Source: Artemisia argyi (Eukaryota; Streptophyta; Magnoliopsida; Asterales; Asteraceae). Taken from it: DNA of 64,000 nt. Shown here piece after piece: positions 10,866 through 21,579 of the stretch; within the stretch, counting starts at the first letter, position 1, and each line of letters opens with the position of its first letter. The DNA is taken from assembly GCA_030686995.1 (NCBI GenBank), contig CM060708.1, positions 188,352,749 to 188,416,748 on the forward strand, in the 5' to 3' direction. The position numbers and the translations under genes were made by a program. Under the pieces are notes generated by a model that did no database searches, had not been told where the DNA came from, and worked only from the letters and a program-made list of their open reading frames with translations.

Positions 10866-13123
10866 TTTCGGGCGGTGGTGCTTATCCCATGATGCCCTCC
10901 AGAGGGACCAGGGTGACATTCCCTCATAATCTTTACTGCCTCACTCTCCGAAACACAACGTCTTATTATTTGGTCAGGACACCTTCGGAATAAAAATGGT
11001 TCATCCCAGAAGTAGTATTTTAACTGAGAAAAGAACCTTTTCCTTTCGTACCTAGTCAAGTGTTCTGGAACGAGTCTGCTTGCGAGATAGTTGGCGAAAT
11101 CGGCGTACCAAGGCTCCGAATCAGTTATTGACATGAGTTGTTCGTCAGGAAATGAATCCCGAATCTCACTTCTATCGTGCTCATCTAAGGGATTTTCAAG
11201 ACGAGATAGATGATCTGCGGCCAGATTTTCTGCCCCCCTCTTATCACGAATCTCAACATCAAATTCTTGTAACAACAGGATCCACCAAATTAGTCGTGGC
11301 TTAGCATCTTGCTTAGCAAAAAGATATCGAAGAGCCGAGTGATCGGTGAAAACGACTGTCTTTGAAAGGACAAGATATTGCCGGAATTTGTCGAATGCGA
11401 ACACTACGGCTAACAATTCTTTTTCGGTGGTAGAGTAATTCTGTTGAGCGGGATTCATGGTTTTGCTAGCGTAGTAAATAGGTTGGAATAGCTTGTCACA
11501 CCGTTGGCCTAATACAACCCCTACAGCAAAATCGCTAGCGTCGCACATGATTTCAAATGGTAACTCCCAGTTCGGTGTAATCATGATTGGAGCTTGTGTG
11601 AGCTCCTTTTTTAAGAGATCGAATGCATCCTTGCATTCTTGAGAGAAATTGAAAGGAGCATCCTTCATTAGCAATTGAGTCATTAGCCGAGCTATTTTGG
11701 AGAAGTCTTTGATGAATCTCCGATAAAACCCAGCGTGACCTAAGAAGCTGCGTATTGCTTTAACAGTCGTGGGATATGGTAACTTAGATATAGCTTCAAC
11801 TTTGGCTTGGTCCACCTCTATCCCATTACCAGAGATCTTATGTCCTAACACAATCCCTTCTTTCACCATGAAATGACACTTTTCCCAGTTTAACACCAAG
11901 TTGGTTTCCTCACAGCGTTTAAGCATTTTTTCTAGATTAGCAAGACAACGGTCGAAGGAGTTCCCGAAGACCGAAAAGTCATCCATGAAAACTTCCATGC
12001 TATCTTCCATAAGTTCGTGAAAGATTGCGGTCATGCATCGCTGAAAAGTGGCAGGGGCATTACACAGCCCAAAAGGCATTCTTTTGCAGGCAAACATTCC
12101 ATAAGGGCAAGTAAACATGGTCTTTTCTTGGTCCTCAGGTGCTATGGGAATTTGAAAATATCCTGAGAATCCATCCAAGAAACAATAGTACTCGTGCCCA
12201 GACAATCTCTCTAACATTTGGTCAATGAATGGTAAGGGAAAGTGATCTTTCCTCGTGGCATCATTGAGCTTTCTATAATGGATGCATACCCGCCATCCAG
12301 TAACCATTCTTTGGGGTACCATCTCACCCTTGTCATTATTAACTACAGTCATTCCACCCTTCTTAGGTATAACCTGTACAGGACTAACCCACGGGCTATT
12401 CGAGATTGGGTAGATCAATCCTGCATCCAGAAGTTTGATGACTTCTTTCTTTACAACTTCCTTAATGTTGGGGTTTACCCGCCTCTGGGGTTGCATGGTA
12501 GGTTTATAATCTTCTTCCATGAGAATCTTATGCGTGCAAAAAGTCGAGTCAATCCCCTTAATGTCGGCTACACTCCATGCAAGCACTCCCTTATATTTTT
12601 TTAGGACCTCTAAGAGTTTACCTTTTTGTTCATGTTCGAGGGAGGAGTTTATGATTACCGGTAGTTGGTCCTCTCCCTGAAGGAAGGCGTACTCTAAATG
12701 GTTAGGAAGTTTCTTAAGATCTAGCTCAGGTGGTTCGATAATAGAAGGCTTAAGCTTGTTTTTGGGTTTTCGGAGCTCGAGATGCTCAGTGGCCTCTTGT
12801 CTAGGGTAGAAGGAGACTGCACCAACATCCTCCATCTTTTCCACCTCTAACAAAGGGAGAAAACTCTCATCTCGTAACCAGCCTTCCTCGATTTGTTCAT
12901 CAACACAGCCATCAATGACATCCGTGAGTTCATCGACCTCTCCAATGAAATAGAGCCGGTTAGCTGCTTCGAGAGAGAGATCCATAGTGTCCTTAATGTC
13001 GAAGGTTATGCTATCGGTTCCTACTCGTAAGGTTAACTTGCCGTCATGAACATCAATGACTGCACGAGCGGTAGCAAGAAATGGTCTCCCTAAGATGATG
13101 GGTACCAAGTCATCCTCCTCCAT
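10866..13123 (-). CDS. Reverse transcriptase-RNase H of the Athila-like element
   Basis: This open minus-strand frame covers the end of the protease region ([19 protein letters not shown], about residue 10), reverse transcriptase (about 190-430) and RNase H (about 515-635). Visible RT motifs are [19 protein letters not shown] and FMDDFSVFG near residue 380 with the two catalytic Asp. RNase H shows CDASD (about 526), TEKELLA and TDHSALRY, giving the Asp-Glu-Asp set. It ends in the integrase zinc region ([13 protein letters not shown]) where a frameshift occurs. It copies element RNA into DNA inside the virus-like particle. The frame matches that of the protease and gag segments on its 5' side, which are separated only by stop codons. 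Confidence 0.85.
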
Positions 13124-13150
13124 CTCTAAGATTACGAAGTCGACCGAGAA

Positions 13151-13822
13151 TTAGAATTTCCCAACCTTGACTAGCACATTCTCACATATCTCTACGGGGT
13201 ATTTGACTGATCTATCGGCTAGTTGGATGTTCATATGGGTAGGCTTTAATCCAGAGTATCCTAGTTTAAGGAACATAGAGTGAGGCATGAGGTTGATACT
13301 CGCCCCCAAATCGGCAAGAGCATTCTTTATTGATAGAGATCCTATGGAACAAGGCAGGGTGAAGCTGCCTGGATCGTCTACCTTTTTTGGTAGCCCTCGA
13401 TGGGTCACCACCGAACATTCTTCCCCCAGGGTCACAAGACCCTCGAGTTTCTTTCGGTTAGTGAGTAATTTTTTAAAATATGCACTATACTTCGGCATGT
13501 GATAACAAGCATCAAGGAGGGGTATGGTGACTACTGAGTCTTTTAGATATGACAGGAATCTTTTATTATCATTCTCAGTTTTCTGGTTTTTTAATCGGGA
13601 TGGGAATGGGATTCTCACAGGTTGGTTAGGTGGGGTTGATGGGGAAGGGGTCGCCAAGGGAGGTTGGTTGGGAGCCTCGCTGCTCACATCATCCTCCTCT
13701 TCGCGAGGCTTGTTTGGATCGGGAGTGATGGTGGGCGAGCTCGGGTAAGGAGGTTCCTTGGTTGTTGTTCCGGTTCGAGTGGTTATCGCGAGCATGGGGT
13801 CTTTTTGGCTTACTGACGACAT
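13151..13822 (-). CDS. Retropepsin-like protease segment of the Athila-like element
   Basis: This 223-codon frame begins with a Pro/Ser/Thr-rich linker (about 15-75). The conserved LLDACYHMPKYSAYFKKLL block follows, then the aspartic protease core DLGASINLMP (about residues 175-184). It is in frame with gag on its 5' side and RT on its 3' side. The stop at 13151-13153 falls in the middle of the protease domain, which continues after it, so this is a broken polyprotein rather than a natural terminus. Role: cleavage of the Gag-Pol precursor. Confidence 0.8.
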   Translation of the reverse strand: MSSVSQKDPMLAITTRTGTTTKEPPYPSSPTITPDPNKPREEEDDVSSEAPNQPPLATPSPSTPPNQPVRIPFPSRLKNQKTENDNKRFLSYLKDSVVTIPLLDACYHMPKYSAYFKKLLTNRKKLEGLVTLGEECSVVTHRGLPKKVDDPGSFTLPCSIGSLSIKNALADLGASINLMPHSMFLKLGYSGLKPTHMNIQLADRSVKYPVEICENVLVKVGKF

Positions 13823-13912
13823 TTCAAGGTTATCGAGGGTGGAGTTAAGCTTGTTGAACCATTCTCCAATGTCATCCTGCTGCTCATCGACAAGTTCATT
13901 AAGACCTTTTAA

Positions 13913-15169
13913 TTATAAGCCTTTTTCTTGAGTGAAGTGACCAAGGTCATCTTCAAAAGTGCTCCTGATTTCGAATTCTGGACCTTCCTCTCCTTCTTTT
14001 CTTTTTACCAGATTTCCCCAGAGGGTGTAATCGTCGTTTTGGTAAAAAGGCAAGAGGGAGGGATCAGCATAGATGTCACCTCCTGACAAGCATGCATATT
14101 CAGTCGTGGTTTCTCCTCCGCATTCCTCTACCTCATGCGAGCCCCCACAGTAGTCGCAGATTAAGTAAGGATTTGAAAGTTGTTTAGGTAACTGCGACCC
14201 AGCTAGGTATTCCATCCTTTTGTGAATTTTCTTTAACCGATCTGAAGATGTTGAAGTGATTTCAGACACGCTGACAGTCGACTCAGGTTCATCCCAAGTG
14301 TCATCCTGGTCCTGAGCATATTCCTCAATCCTATCCCATCCTTCCTCGGCATTAAGATTGGCTAATCTCCCTTTTCTAGAATTGTTGATTCCATTCCGAT
14401 CATTTGAGGAGACATTGTCGTAGAAGATTTGGACCAAAAGCCAAAGTTCGATGCCATGATGGGGAACTTGTCTTATTAAATCCTTGAATCCAATCCACGA
14501 TTTATGGAAGGGTTCGTCCTTCCCTTTTCGGAAGCGGAGAATCCTATCTCTAAACGCTGAAGTTTTCCCAGGTGGAAAGAACTTCTCATAGAACTTGGAT
14601 ATGAGTTGTTCCCATGTGAAAACAGATTCAGATGGAAGTTTATCATACCATTCTTGGGCTTTTTCATAGAGGGTGAAAGGGAAGAATCGTAATCGGGACG
14701 TGTCTCTAGTAGCCCCATTCGTATGGAGGGTGTCTACTATTTTCAAGAAGTCCTTAATGTGTTGAATCGGGTCATCATCATCTAATCCACAAAACTTGCA
14801 CACACTTTGGACAAGCCAAACATCGGTCGCATGCAAGACCTCATTGGTGTGTTCGTTTGGGTAGACAATGGCGTTTGAGAAGCCACGAGGGTTTGGGGAG
14901 GAGTAGTCCTTAAGGCGCTTAGGAGTGGAAGTTGCGGGGGTACTCATCTCGTTGTTGGATTGGGAGCTAGGGGTTGTAAGGTGATTTTCCGAATTTTCTT
15001 CAGAAAGGGGTGCATCAAAATCAATGGCTATGCTAGATGGTTCAGGTGTTGAGTGAGATTGTCTTAGCCTACGCATTTCTCTATCGGGTTCTGCATAAGG
15101 CAAGACAAGGTCTCTAGCGGAACTACGACTCCTAGTGATCCTAAGGTTAGAGTATTCGTCGATTGCCAT
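13913..15169 (-). CDS. Gag of the Athila-like element
   Basis: This 418-codon structural protein starts at the first ATG, about 170 bases from the LTR. The capsid-like retrotransposon gag domain lies at about residues 125-290 (HIKDFLKIVDTL, RFFPFTLYEKAQEWYDKL, FFPPGKTSAFRDRI, VPHHGIELWLLVQIFYDNV). A zinc knuckle follows with the unusual spacing C-x2-C-x3-H-x4-C (CDYCGGSHEVEEC, about 350). An identical spacing occurs in the TR-GAG protein at 44325-46583, to which this Gag is clearly but distantly related. A TAA at 13913-13915 separates it from the protease frame, which continues in phase. Confidence 0.85.
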   Translation of the reverse strand: MAIDEYSNLRITRSRSSARDLVLPYAEPDREMRRLRQSHSTPEPSSIAIDFDAPLSEENSENHLTTPSSQSNNEMSTPATSTPKRLKDYSSPNPRGFSNAIVYPNEHTNEVLHATDVWLVQSVCKFCGLDDDDPIQHIKDFLKIVDTLHTNGATRDTSRLRFFPFTLYEKAQEWYDKLPSESVFTWEQLISKFYEKFFPPGKTSAFRDRILRFRKGKDEPFHKSWIGFKDLIRQVPHHGIELWLLVQIFYDNVSSNDRNGINNSRKGRLANLNAEEGWDRIEEYAQDQDDTWDEPESTVSVSEITSTSSDRLKKIHKRMEYLAGSQLPKQLSNPYLICDYCGGSHEVEECGGETTTEYACLSGGDIYADPSLLPFYQNDDYTLWGNLVKRKEGEEGPEFEIRSTFEDDLGHFTQEKGL

Positions 15170-15338
15170 AATGGCGGATGGTACAAGTTACGAACAAAAG
15201 CACGAAGAAATAGATAGACTAAAGAGAACCTAAAAATAAAAATAAAACCCTACTAGAAAGGAATCTAGCAAGTAGACCTAATAAAAAGAGATTCTAACCT
15301 AGACAATAACTATTCCCTGGGCTGCGGCGCCAAAAACT
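15170..15338 (-). promoter_or_regulatory. Leader and primer-binding site of the Athila-like element
   Basis: The PBS next to the LTR reads TGGCGCCGCAGCCCAGGGA on the minus strand (about 15313-15331), an Athila-type site probably pairing with aspartate tRNA. The whole leader is nearly identical to that of TR-GAG copy 2 (46584-46754), although the proteins that follow differ strongly. Confidence 0.75.
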
Positions 15339-16761
15339 TGATGCGTAGGGATTGCACCAGGCTTTACCTCTCGAGGGATCTCGAGAAGCTTACAACCCCC
15401 ACCAGGCAGTGTACATGATCGATGTAGTATAGTATAATGACAAGTACCGGGGGATTGATCGTTCAGCTAGGAATAGTGTCGCTAGGATTAGAAAACCTAA
15501 AGACTAGGTCTAGAGATGAGGGATGATTCTTTTTGTATTTTTTTTATATTTTTATAAAAGCAATTAAAAATCTCGGTTTTGAAGGAGTTGGGCGGAATTA
15601 GTTGCTAGTCAACTAACCCAATACTAAAGATGCAATCAAAATAAAATACTAGAAATGAAAATAAACTATATTAAACTAGTGGTGTGAGCAATATATGGGA
15701 GAGTTGTGTTTACTTAGATTTCACTACTCCCTAGATATCTTTTACATGTTAATTACTTGTTACAGTTGCGTGGATGACGGATTGTATTCCTTAATACCAT
15801 TCATGGGGTGGCGTACTTACTTCCCCAATCCTATAAGCACCTACTTCACTCCTATGTCGAGCCGGCTAAAAAGCTCCTAACATGGGATCATTAGAATTTG
15901 CTCATGCATTAAATACAACCAATAAAACCTAGTACACATCGGTTCATGTTTCCTAAGATGTTCAAGCATGTTACACAATGGAGATCTGCCAGTTTTCTTA
16001 AGCCTAACATTGAAATCATTCATCCAATACAACTATAAACAAGTAATCAACACATAATTAACATCTAGGTTTCATTACATCCAAGCAAACACATGATAGA
16101 TCTAGCCTAGCATGTTGAAATCAAGACAAGCATAAGATATATTCAAACAACACATAGACATATTGATTGAATTGAAAGAAGACTTATCTTAATTGAACAT
16201 GAAATGATTCAAGGGGTGAAAACCCTTGAAAATACTGTAAAATACGACCTAGGGTTTACAAAGTTCGGCCCTAGTATTCTCCACACAAGTTCCTCTTTAA
16301 TGAATGAAAAATAGAAAAGTATATATAGTTTTTCTGAGGTGACAGCGTCAAGAACAAATTTCTGACGCCGTCATCTCGCCGCCAAATAGTTTCTCGGACT
16401 GCCTAGATCTGGATCTGACGCCGTCATGTGTATCCCTTATGCAGGCCGTCACCATAATAACTCTTGACGCCCTTCTTGTGACGCCTTTAGGTTTTCACTG
16501 GGTCGTCACGGATTTTACTCTTGACGCCGTCAGGATTTTCTTCTTGACGCTGTTAGGTACTGTTCTCAGCATGGAAAATTAAGTCTTTGTCATTTTCTTC
16601 ACTTTTATGCTCCAAAAACGTCCAAAATGCCTCCTTTTTCAGAATTCACTCCCAAAGTACCTAAAATCACAAAAGGAACGATTTAGGGCAATATTTGATC
16701 AAATAAATTCAATTCTGGGCTTAAATGACCCCCTAAAAGTGGTTCATTTTTCGCCTCATCA
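15339..16761 (-). repeat. 5' LTR of the Athila-like element
   Basis: This 1423-bp LTR runs from TGATGCG to CATCA in plus-strand reading. It matches the LTRs at 20051-21578, 40423-41845 and 46755-48164. Its U3 part (about 16340-16560) holds repeated TGACGCCGTCA words. A TATATATA box at about 16319-16328 is the likely promoter. The two LTRs on this side of the window (15339 and 20051) face opposite ways because they belong to two different elements. Confidence 0.85.
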
Positions 16762-17607
16762 GTCACCATTAAGCCAATAGATAATGATGTAGAAGAAAGT
16801 GACAAGGATGAAGTTGGGGTAGAAACCGAGACTAGGGATGAAATTAGGGAAGTTGAAGTTAATAAGGAAGAAAAGTTAGAGGAAGTAGAGACTATAGAAG
16901 AGTACTTTGATAAGTTGCCCACCAAGGAAGAACGGGAATATCACAAGGATTTATTCAATGATCCCGAGACACCATATACCCTTGGTTCACCCCTTATCAA
17001 AATGGGAGACCCCTCTAACATCAACATACCATGCAACATTGGGCATATGCATGTATGGAAAGCTTATATCGATCCTAGGTCTCCTATAAACATCATGACT
17101 AGGACTTATTATAATTGGGTAATGAAGAAACAACTTGGTTATATGATGATGCCCAGTAAGAATTTGATAAGTAATTTTGTAGGTAGAGTGAAAGGATTGC
17201 ATGTGATTGTCGGAAATTTCACTTATGAGATCGATTTTATGATAGTAGAAGATACTCGTCCGGTGATAGATGCTTGCCTAAGTCAAGTAGTGTTCGGAAA
17301 ACCATTCGTTGAGGCCACTAAGATGAGTTATGATCCGACTCTAGGGATAGTTAGGTTCAAGGAAGAGAATGATGAGATTGCCTACCAAATGCCCTATAAG
17401 ATTGAACAGTACCGCCTCCTGTCAAACATAGAAAAGGAACACAAACAAGCGGCGTACTATAGGAATGATAAGGATAGACGTAGAGAAGTAGAGTATGTGA
17501 TGAATAGGATGCTTGATTTCTACAAAGAATGCTTGCAACTAGGTCCGGAATACAAAACTGGTATAGGAGATGACCTAGAGAGTGAAACCAACGATGAGGT
17601 CACATAG
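16762..17607 (+). CDS. Gag-protease C-terminus of TR-GAG copy 1 (5' truncated)
   Basis: The frame is open from the insertion point to a TAG at 17605-17607. An acidic linker (about 1-50) precedes a retropepsin-like domain that ends in a polar tail. The active-site block reads DPRSPINIM where the Athila protease has DLGASINLM. The Asp is kept but the essential Gly is Arg, as in copy 2 (DLRSPINIM), so this domain is probably not a working protease. Product of the intact element: a structural polyprotein. The N-terminal gag part is missing here because of the nested insertion. Confidence 0.8.
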   Translation, partial: VTIKPIDNDVEESDKDEVGVETETRDEIREVEVNKEEKLEEVETIEEYFDKLPTKEEREYHKDLFNDPETPYTLGSPLIKMGDPSNINIPCNIGHMHVWKAYIDPRSPINIMTRTYYNWVMKKQLGYMMMPSKNLISNFVGRVKGLHVIVGNFTYEIDFMIVEDTRPVIDACLSQVVFGKPFVEATKMSYDPTLGIVRFKEENDEIAYQMPYKIEQYRLLSNIEKEHKQAAYYRNDKDRRREVEYVMNRMLDFYKECLQLGPEYKTGIGDDLESETNDEVT

Positions 17608-19417
17608 TAACCCATTACCTTGAGTCTAGCTACAAGACTTGTAAATAAAGAAAAGCGCTTCTTGGGAGGCAACCCATGTTTTGTGTGATTTTTATTTTGT
17701 TTGATTGTTATTTGCTTCCGTATGAATGCTTCATTTTTATTGTTGGTAGATCATGTTTCAAACTAAAATTGTGAAAATACTTTATTTTGTAGTTTGGCTT
17801 AGTCTTAACTTCATCCAAAGGTATTTCACAAAAGATAAGTGTAAGGGGAAACCCCAAATATGTTTTTAAGAAACAAGCTTGATCATGATTCTCCACAATA
17901 TTAAATGAACATGTATATTAGTAATTGTTTGAGTCAAATGCTTGTATCGAGTCATAATGATGTTTTGAAGGATTTTCCAGGAAGTAGGACAAGGTTTTTC
18001 CAGAAATTTTTCGGAAACTTAACATAAGAATTTCTGCAAAATTCTGAAATTCCTGACGGCGTCACGTGTAAAATTCTGAAAATTTTACCAGTTTTGTTTT
18101 TTCTAACGGAGTCTTAAAGTTTTTGTTGAATCTTTAGTTTTATAATCTCCAGGAAATCTGCAAACATCATTCCACAAGCATTATATCTTACTTTGTTTTC
18201 TAGGATTTATTAGCATATATAGATTGCCGCCGATTTTACGCGAGGTTGCCTTGTTTGTTTTCTCAGGTTTAACAGTTTATGTATGACAAGAAGATGATTT
18301 ATATTCTTGAAGGGAAGCTTTGATTGTTCATTTACTTGGAGGAAATCTAACCTTGTTGTCACACTATCCATACCGAGCGAATCAGGGGAGTATTTGATTT
18401 CATTCTTTTACCTGTTTTAATTTTACATTCTTTACTTGAACATTAGGGACAATGTTCATCCTAAGTGTAAGGGGAGGGTAAAATGATGATACCTTATAGT
18501 ATACACTTTCGCTTGAGTTTGTTTGTTTAATGGTAGATGTGTAATAAAACTATGAGAAATACTTGTTAGTGTAATTTTAGCGCCAAATTTAAATTTTTTT
18601 ACAACATTTAGGAGTGAAACTTTAGCCTTAGCAAGCGTCTCATGGATAGAAGATCGTATGACTAGCACAAAACCGTACTATTCAGAAAAATTTTCCACCC
18701 AAATATGTGAGGTTCGCCTTTAGATTTGATAGGAAAAGCATTTATTATTAGTGCTTATGAGTGTAGCGGTAGCATTTAGATTCTAGAACTTGCGTTAGTG
18801 ATGCATCCCGAGACCGCTAGTGAGACTACATTCGTGTAGTAGGATTTACTACATGATAAGAGGCATTAGGATCACCCTTGTGTTAAACCCGTATCATAAT
18901 TACTTGACCATTTAAGTCATATTACTTGGCTAGTAAAGTCAACTAATTTTTCCCACACCATTAGCGTTGTACTCATTTTTAGTACACGAAACCTCTAGTA
19001 CACCCCTCCGAGCCTATCTTTTTGTTTCTAACTTTAAGCACTAATAATGTACACCCAAATCGCCTTAGCCTTCCGTGTATGCACTCATCTTTAGTGCATT
19101 ATTGTTATTTGTTTAAACCCTTAGTTAATTATCTAATTGATTACATGGTTGCTAAGTCGAGTCATATCCTTGTACATATTGTTTTGGGACGATTGAGACT
19201 CATGGGTAAAGTACTTATTTTATGGAGTAATGGGGAAAAACATCTTATTATTACCCCCATATGTGCGTTAATCTTAAAAGTACTCCAAGTGTTTTGATTA
19301 TCTTAATTAGAGTCATTAGATTAGTTCATTGTAAAGTATGTAAAAATTCAAGTGTAAGGGGAATTTACATTCCCTATGATGTATTATTTTGGATGGTAGG
19401 GTAAGAGTGTATGCAAA

Positions 19418-19462
<45 letters not shown>
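19418..19462 (+). repeat. (AAT)n microsatellite
   Basis: About 15 AAT units in the TR-GAG 3' region. Copy 2 has a 47-base homopolymer at the equivalent place (42424-42470). Confidence 0.9.
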
Positions 19463-19466
<4 letters not shown>

Positions 19467-20010
19467 ATAAAATTAAAAAAAAGAGAAAAAGGGAAAAACC
19501 ATACGGACTACCATCCCGTTTCATTCTATGTTTATTTTATGTTTTTGTTATTTTTCATTTATTAGCTTAAGTCGAGTCTAGTCTTGGCTTAGCAACGCTA
19601 TTTTGTACATGTAATTAACCAAGATGATTAGCTCGCCACCAGTAAAGATTGCCTATATCCAACAAAATCGTGTACTCCATATCCCTATACCTAACGTTAC
19701 AACCCTTTAAAAGACCTCTTTGATAGTTTATCCTAGGTGCTTACGCCATGTGGTGGAGGTTTGATCTTTTCCCAAGCCTATGGTAATCTATTTTGCTATG
19801 ACAGGTAGTGAGAGATGTTTTCCATTTCCATATTGTGATATATACTTTATTACACCCGAGAGATGTGAGTATCTAAACACTATTTGTGAGGTGCTAGTGT
19901 ATGACCTCCGTGCTTGTCTTTGGTCTTTAGTGGAACGATTATTTGCTGTAATTACTTTTATATTAGTGTTAAATGACCCCTAACTTGTATTTTGATTAGA
20001 ATAAAAGCGC

Positions 20011-20032
20011 ATTTGCTTGAGGACAAGCAAAT
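20011..20032 (+). other. Conserved hairpin upstream of the TR-GAG polypurine tract
   Basis: ATTTGCTTG and CAAGCAAAT form a perfect 9-bp stem with loop AGGA, ending 18 bases before the 3' LTR. The same stem is present in copy 2 (41864-41885). Confidence 0.75.
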
Positions 20033-20050
20033 CTCAAGTGTAAGGGTATA

Positions 20051-21578
20051 TGATGAGGCAAAAAATGAACCGTTTTTAGGTGGTCATTTTAGCCGAAATT
20101 GGAATTTATTTGATCAAATATTGCACTGAATCGTTCCTTTTGTAATTTTAGGTACTTTGGGAGTGAATTCTGGAAAAGAAAGCATTTTGGACGTTTTTGG
20201 AGCATAAAAGTGAAGAAAACGGCAAAGTCTTAATTTTCCTTGCTGGGAACAGTAGATGACGGCGTCAAGAAGGATTTTTTGACGGCGTCAAGAGCAAAAT
20301 GGATGACGACCCAGAGAAAATGTGACGGCGTCAGAAGTAGGGCGTCAAGAGTTATTTTGGTGACGGCCTGGAGCAGAAATACACATGATGGCGTAAGACC
20401 CAGATCTAGGCAGTCCGAGAACTTTATTGGCGGCGAGATGACGGCGTCAGAATTTTACTCTTGACGCTTTCACCTCACAAAATCTATATATACTTTTCTA
20501 TTTTTCATTCATTAAGGGAGGAACTTGTGTGGAGAATACTAGGGTCGAACCTAATAAACCCTAGGTCGTTTGTAACAGTATTTTCAAGGGTTTTCACCCC
20601 TTGAAACCCTTCATATTCAATTGAGATAAGTTTTCTTTCAATTCATTCAATATGTCTATGTGTTGTTTGAATATATCTTATGCTTGTCTCGATTATAACA
20701 TGCTAGGCTAGATCTATTGTGTGTTTGCTTAGATGTAATGAAACCTAGATGTTGATTATAGGTTGATTACTTGTTTATAGTTGTAATGGATGAATGATTT
20801 CAATGTTAGGCTTAAGAAAACTGGCAGATCTCCATTGTGTAACTTGCTTGAACATCTTAAGAAACATGAACCGATGTGTACTAGGTTTTTATGGTTGTAT
20901 TTAATGCATGAGCGAATTCTAGTGATCCTATGTTAGGAGCTTCTTAGCCGGCTAGACATAGGAGTGAAGTAGGAGCTTATAGGATTGGGGAAGTAAGTAC
21001 GCCACCCCATGAATGATCTTAAGGAATACAATCCGTCATCCACGCAACTGTAACAAGTAATTAACCTGTAAAAGATATCTAGGGAGTAGTGAAATCTAAG
21101 TAAACACAATTCTCCCATATATTGCTCACACCACTAGTTAATTTAGTTTATTTTCATTTTTATTATTTTATTTTGATTGCGTCTTAGTTATTGGGTTAGT
21201 TGACTAGCAACTAATTTCGCCCACTCTTTCAAAAACCGAGATTTTACTTGCTTTTATAAAACATAAAAAAATACAAAGAGAATCATCCCCCACCTCTAGA
21301 CCTAGTTTTTAGGCTTTCTAATCCTAGCGACACTATTTATGAGTTGAATGATCAATCCCCCGGTACTTGTCACTATACTATACTACAACGATCAGGTACA
21401 CTGCCTGGTGGGGGTTGTAAACTTCTCGATATCCCTCGAGAGGTAAAGCTTGGTGCAATTCCCACGCATTAACTTGTCACTATACTATACTACAACGATC
21501 AGGTACACTGCCTGGTGGGGGTTGTAAGCTTCTCGAGATCCCTCGAGAGGTAAAACCTGGTGCGATTCCCACGTATCA
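20051..21578 (+). repeat. 3' LTR of TR-GAG copy 1
   Basis: This 1528-bp LTR runs from TGATGAGG to TATCA. U3 carries TGACGGCGTCA words at about 20255-20470 and the TATA-like stretch CTATATATAC (20482-20491) follows. It is about 105 bp longer than its relatives because its end is duplicated in tandem (21365-21471 and 21472-21578). Confidence 0.85.
21365..21578 (+). repeat. 107-bp tandem duplication at the LTR 3' end
   Basis: Two copies beginning ACTTGTCACTATACTATAC lie end to end. The first ends CACGCATTA and the second CACGTATCA. They differ at several bases, so the duplication is not recent. Confidence 0.85.
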
Positions 21579-21579
21579 G

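Larger units (their letters stand above)
10019..16761 (-). mobile_element. Athila-like Ty3/gypsy element, truncated by copia A
   Basis: This minus-strand gypsy element has a 5' LTR (15339-16761), PBS, gag, protease, RT, RNase H and integrase in that order. The C-terminal integrase end and the 3' LTR are separated by copia A and lie off the window. The RT signature FMDDFSVFG and the PBS point to the Athila lineage (inference). At its right edge the LTR ends in CATCA and abuts GTCAC inside the gag of TR-GAG copy 1. GTCAC is therefore the expected target duplication, but the other copy is off-window. Several nonsense codons and a frameshift show it is dead. Confidence 0.85.
17608..20050 (+). other. 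3' non-coding region of TR-GAG copy 1
   Basis: There is no coding signal. The word AAGTGTAAGGGG occurs at 17837-17848, 18463-18474 and 19350-19361, with a shortened form at 20036-20046 just before the LTR, where a polypurine tract is expected. An (AAT)n run lies at 19418-19462. A 9-bp perfect hairpin with an AGGA loop (20011-20032) precedes the last word. All of these have counterparts at similar spacings in copy 2, except that the microsatellite there is poly(A). Confidence 0.75.
16762..21578 (+). mobile_element. TR-GAG copy 1: right half of a pol-less gypsy element
   Basis: This plus-strand element contains the C-terminal part of a gag-protease ORF, about 2.4 kb of non-coding DNA and a 3' LTR. 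The same arrangement is seen complete in copy 2 (40423-48164). Its left half was displaced off-window by the Athila element inserted at 16761/16762. There is no RT, RNase H or integrase between gag and the LTR. Such gag-only elements with LTRs are known as TR-GAG and depend on a helper for copying. Confidence 0.8.

Noticed and set aside
12242..12604. Plus-strand frame of 120 codons across the Athila RT
   Set aside because: Shadow of the real minus-strand RT, whose catalytic motifs are in the opposite strand.
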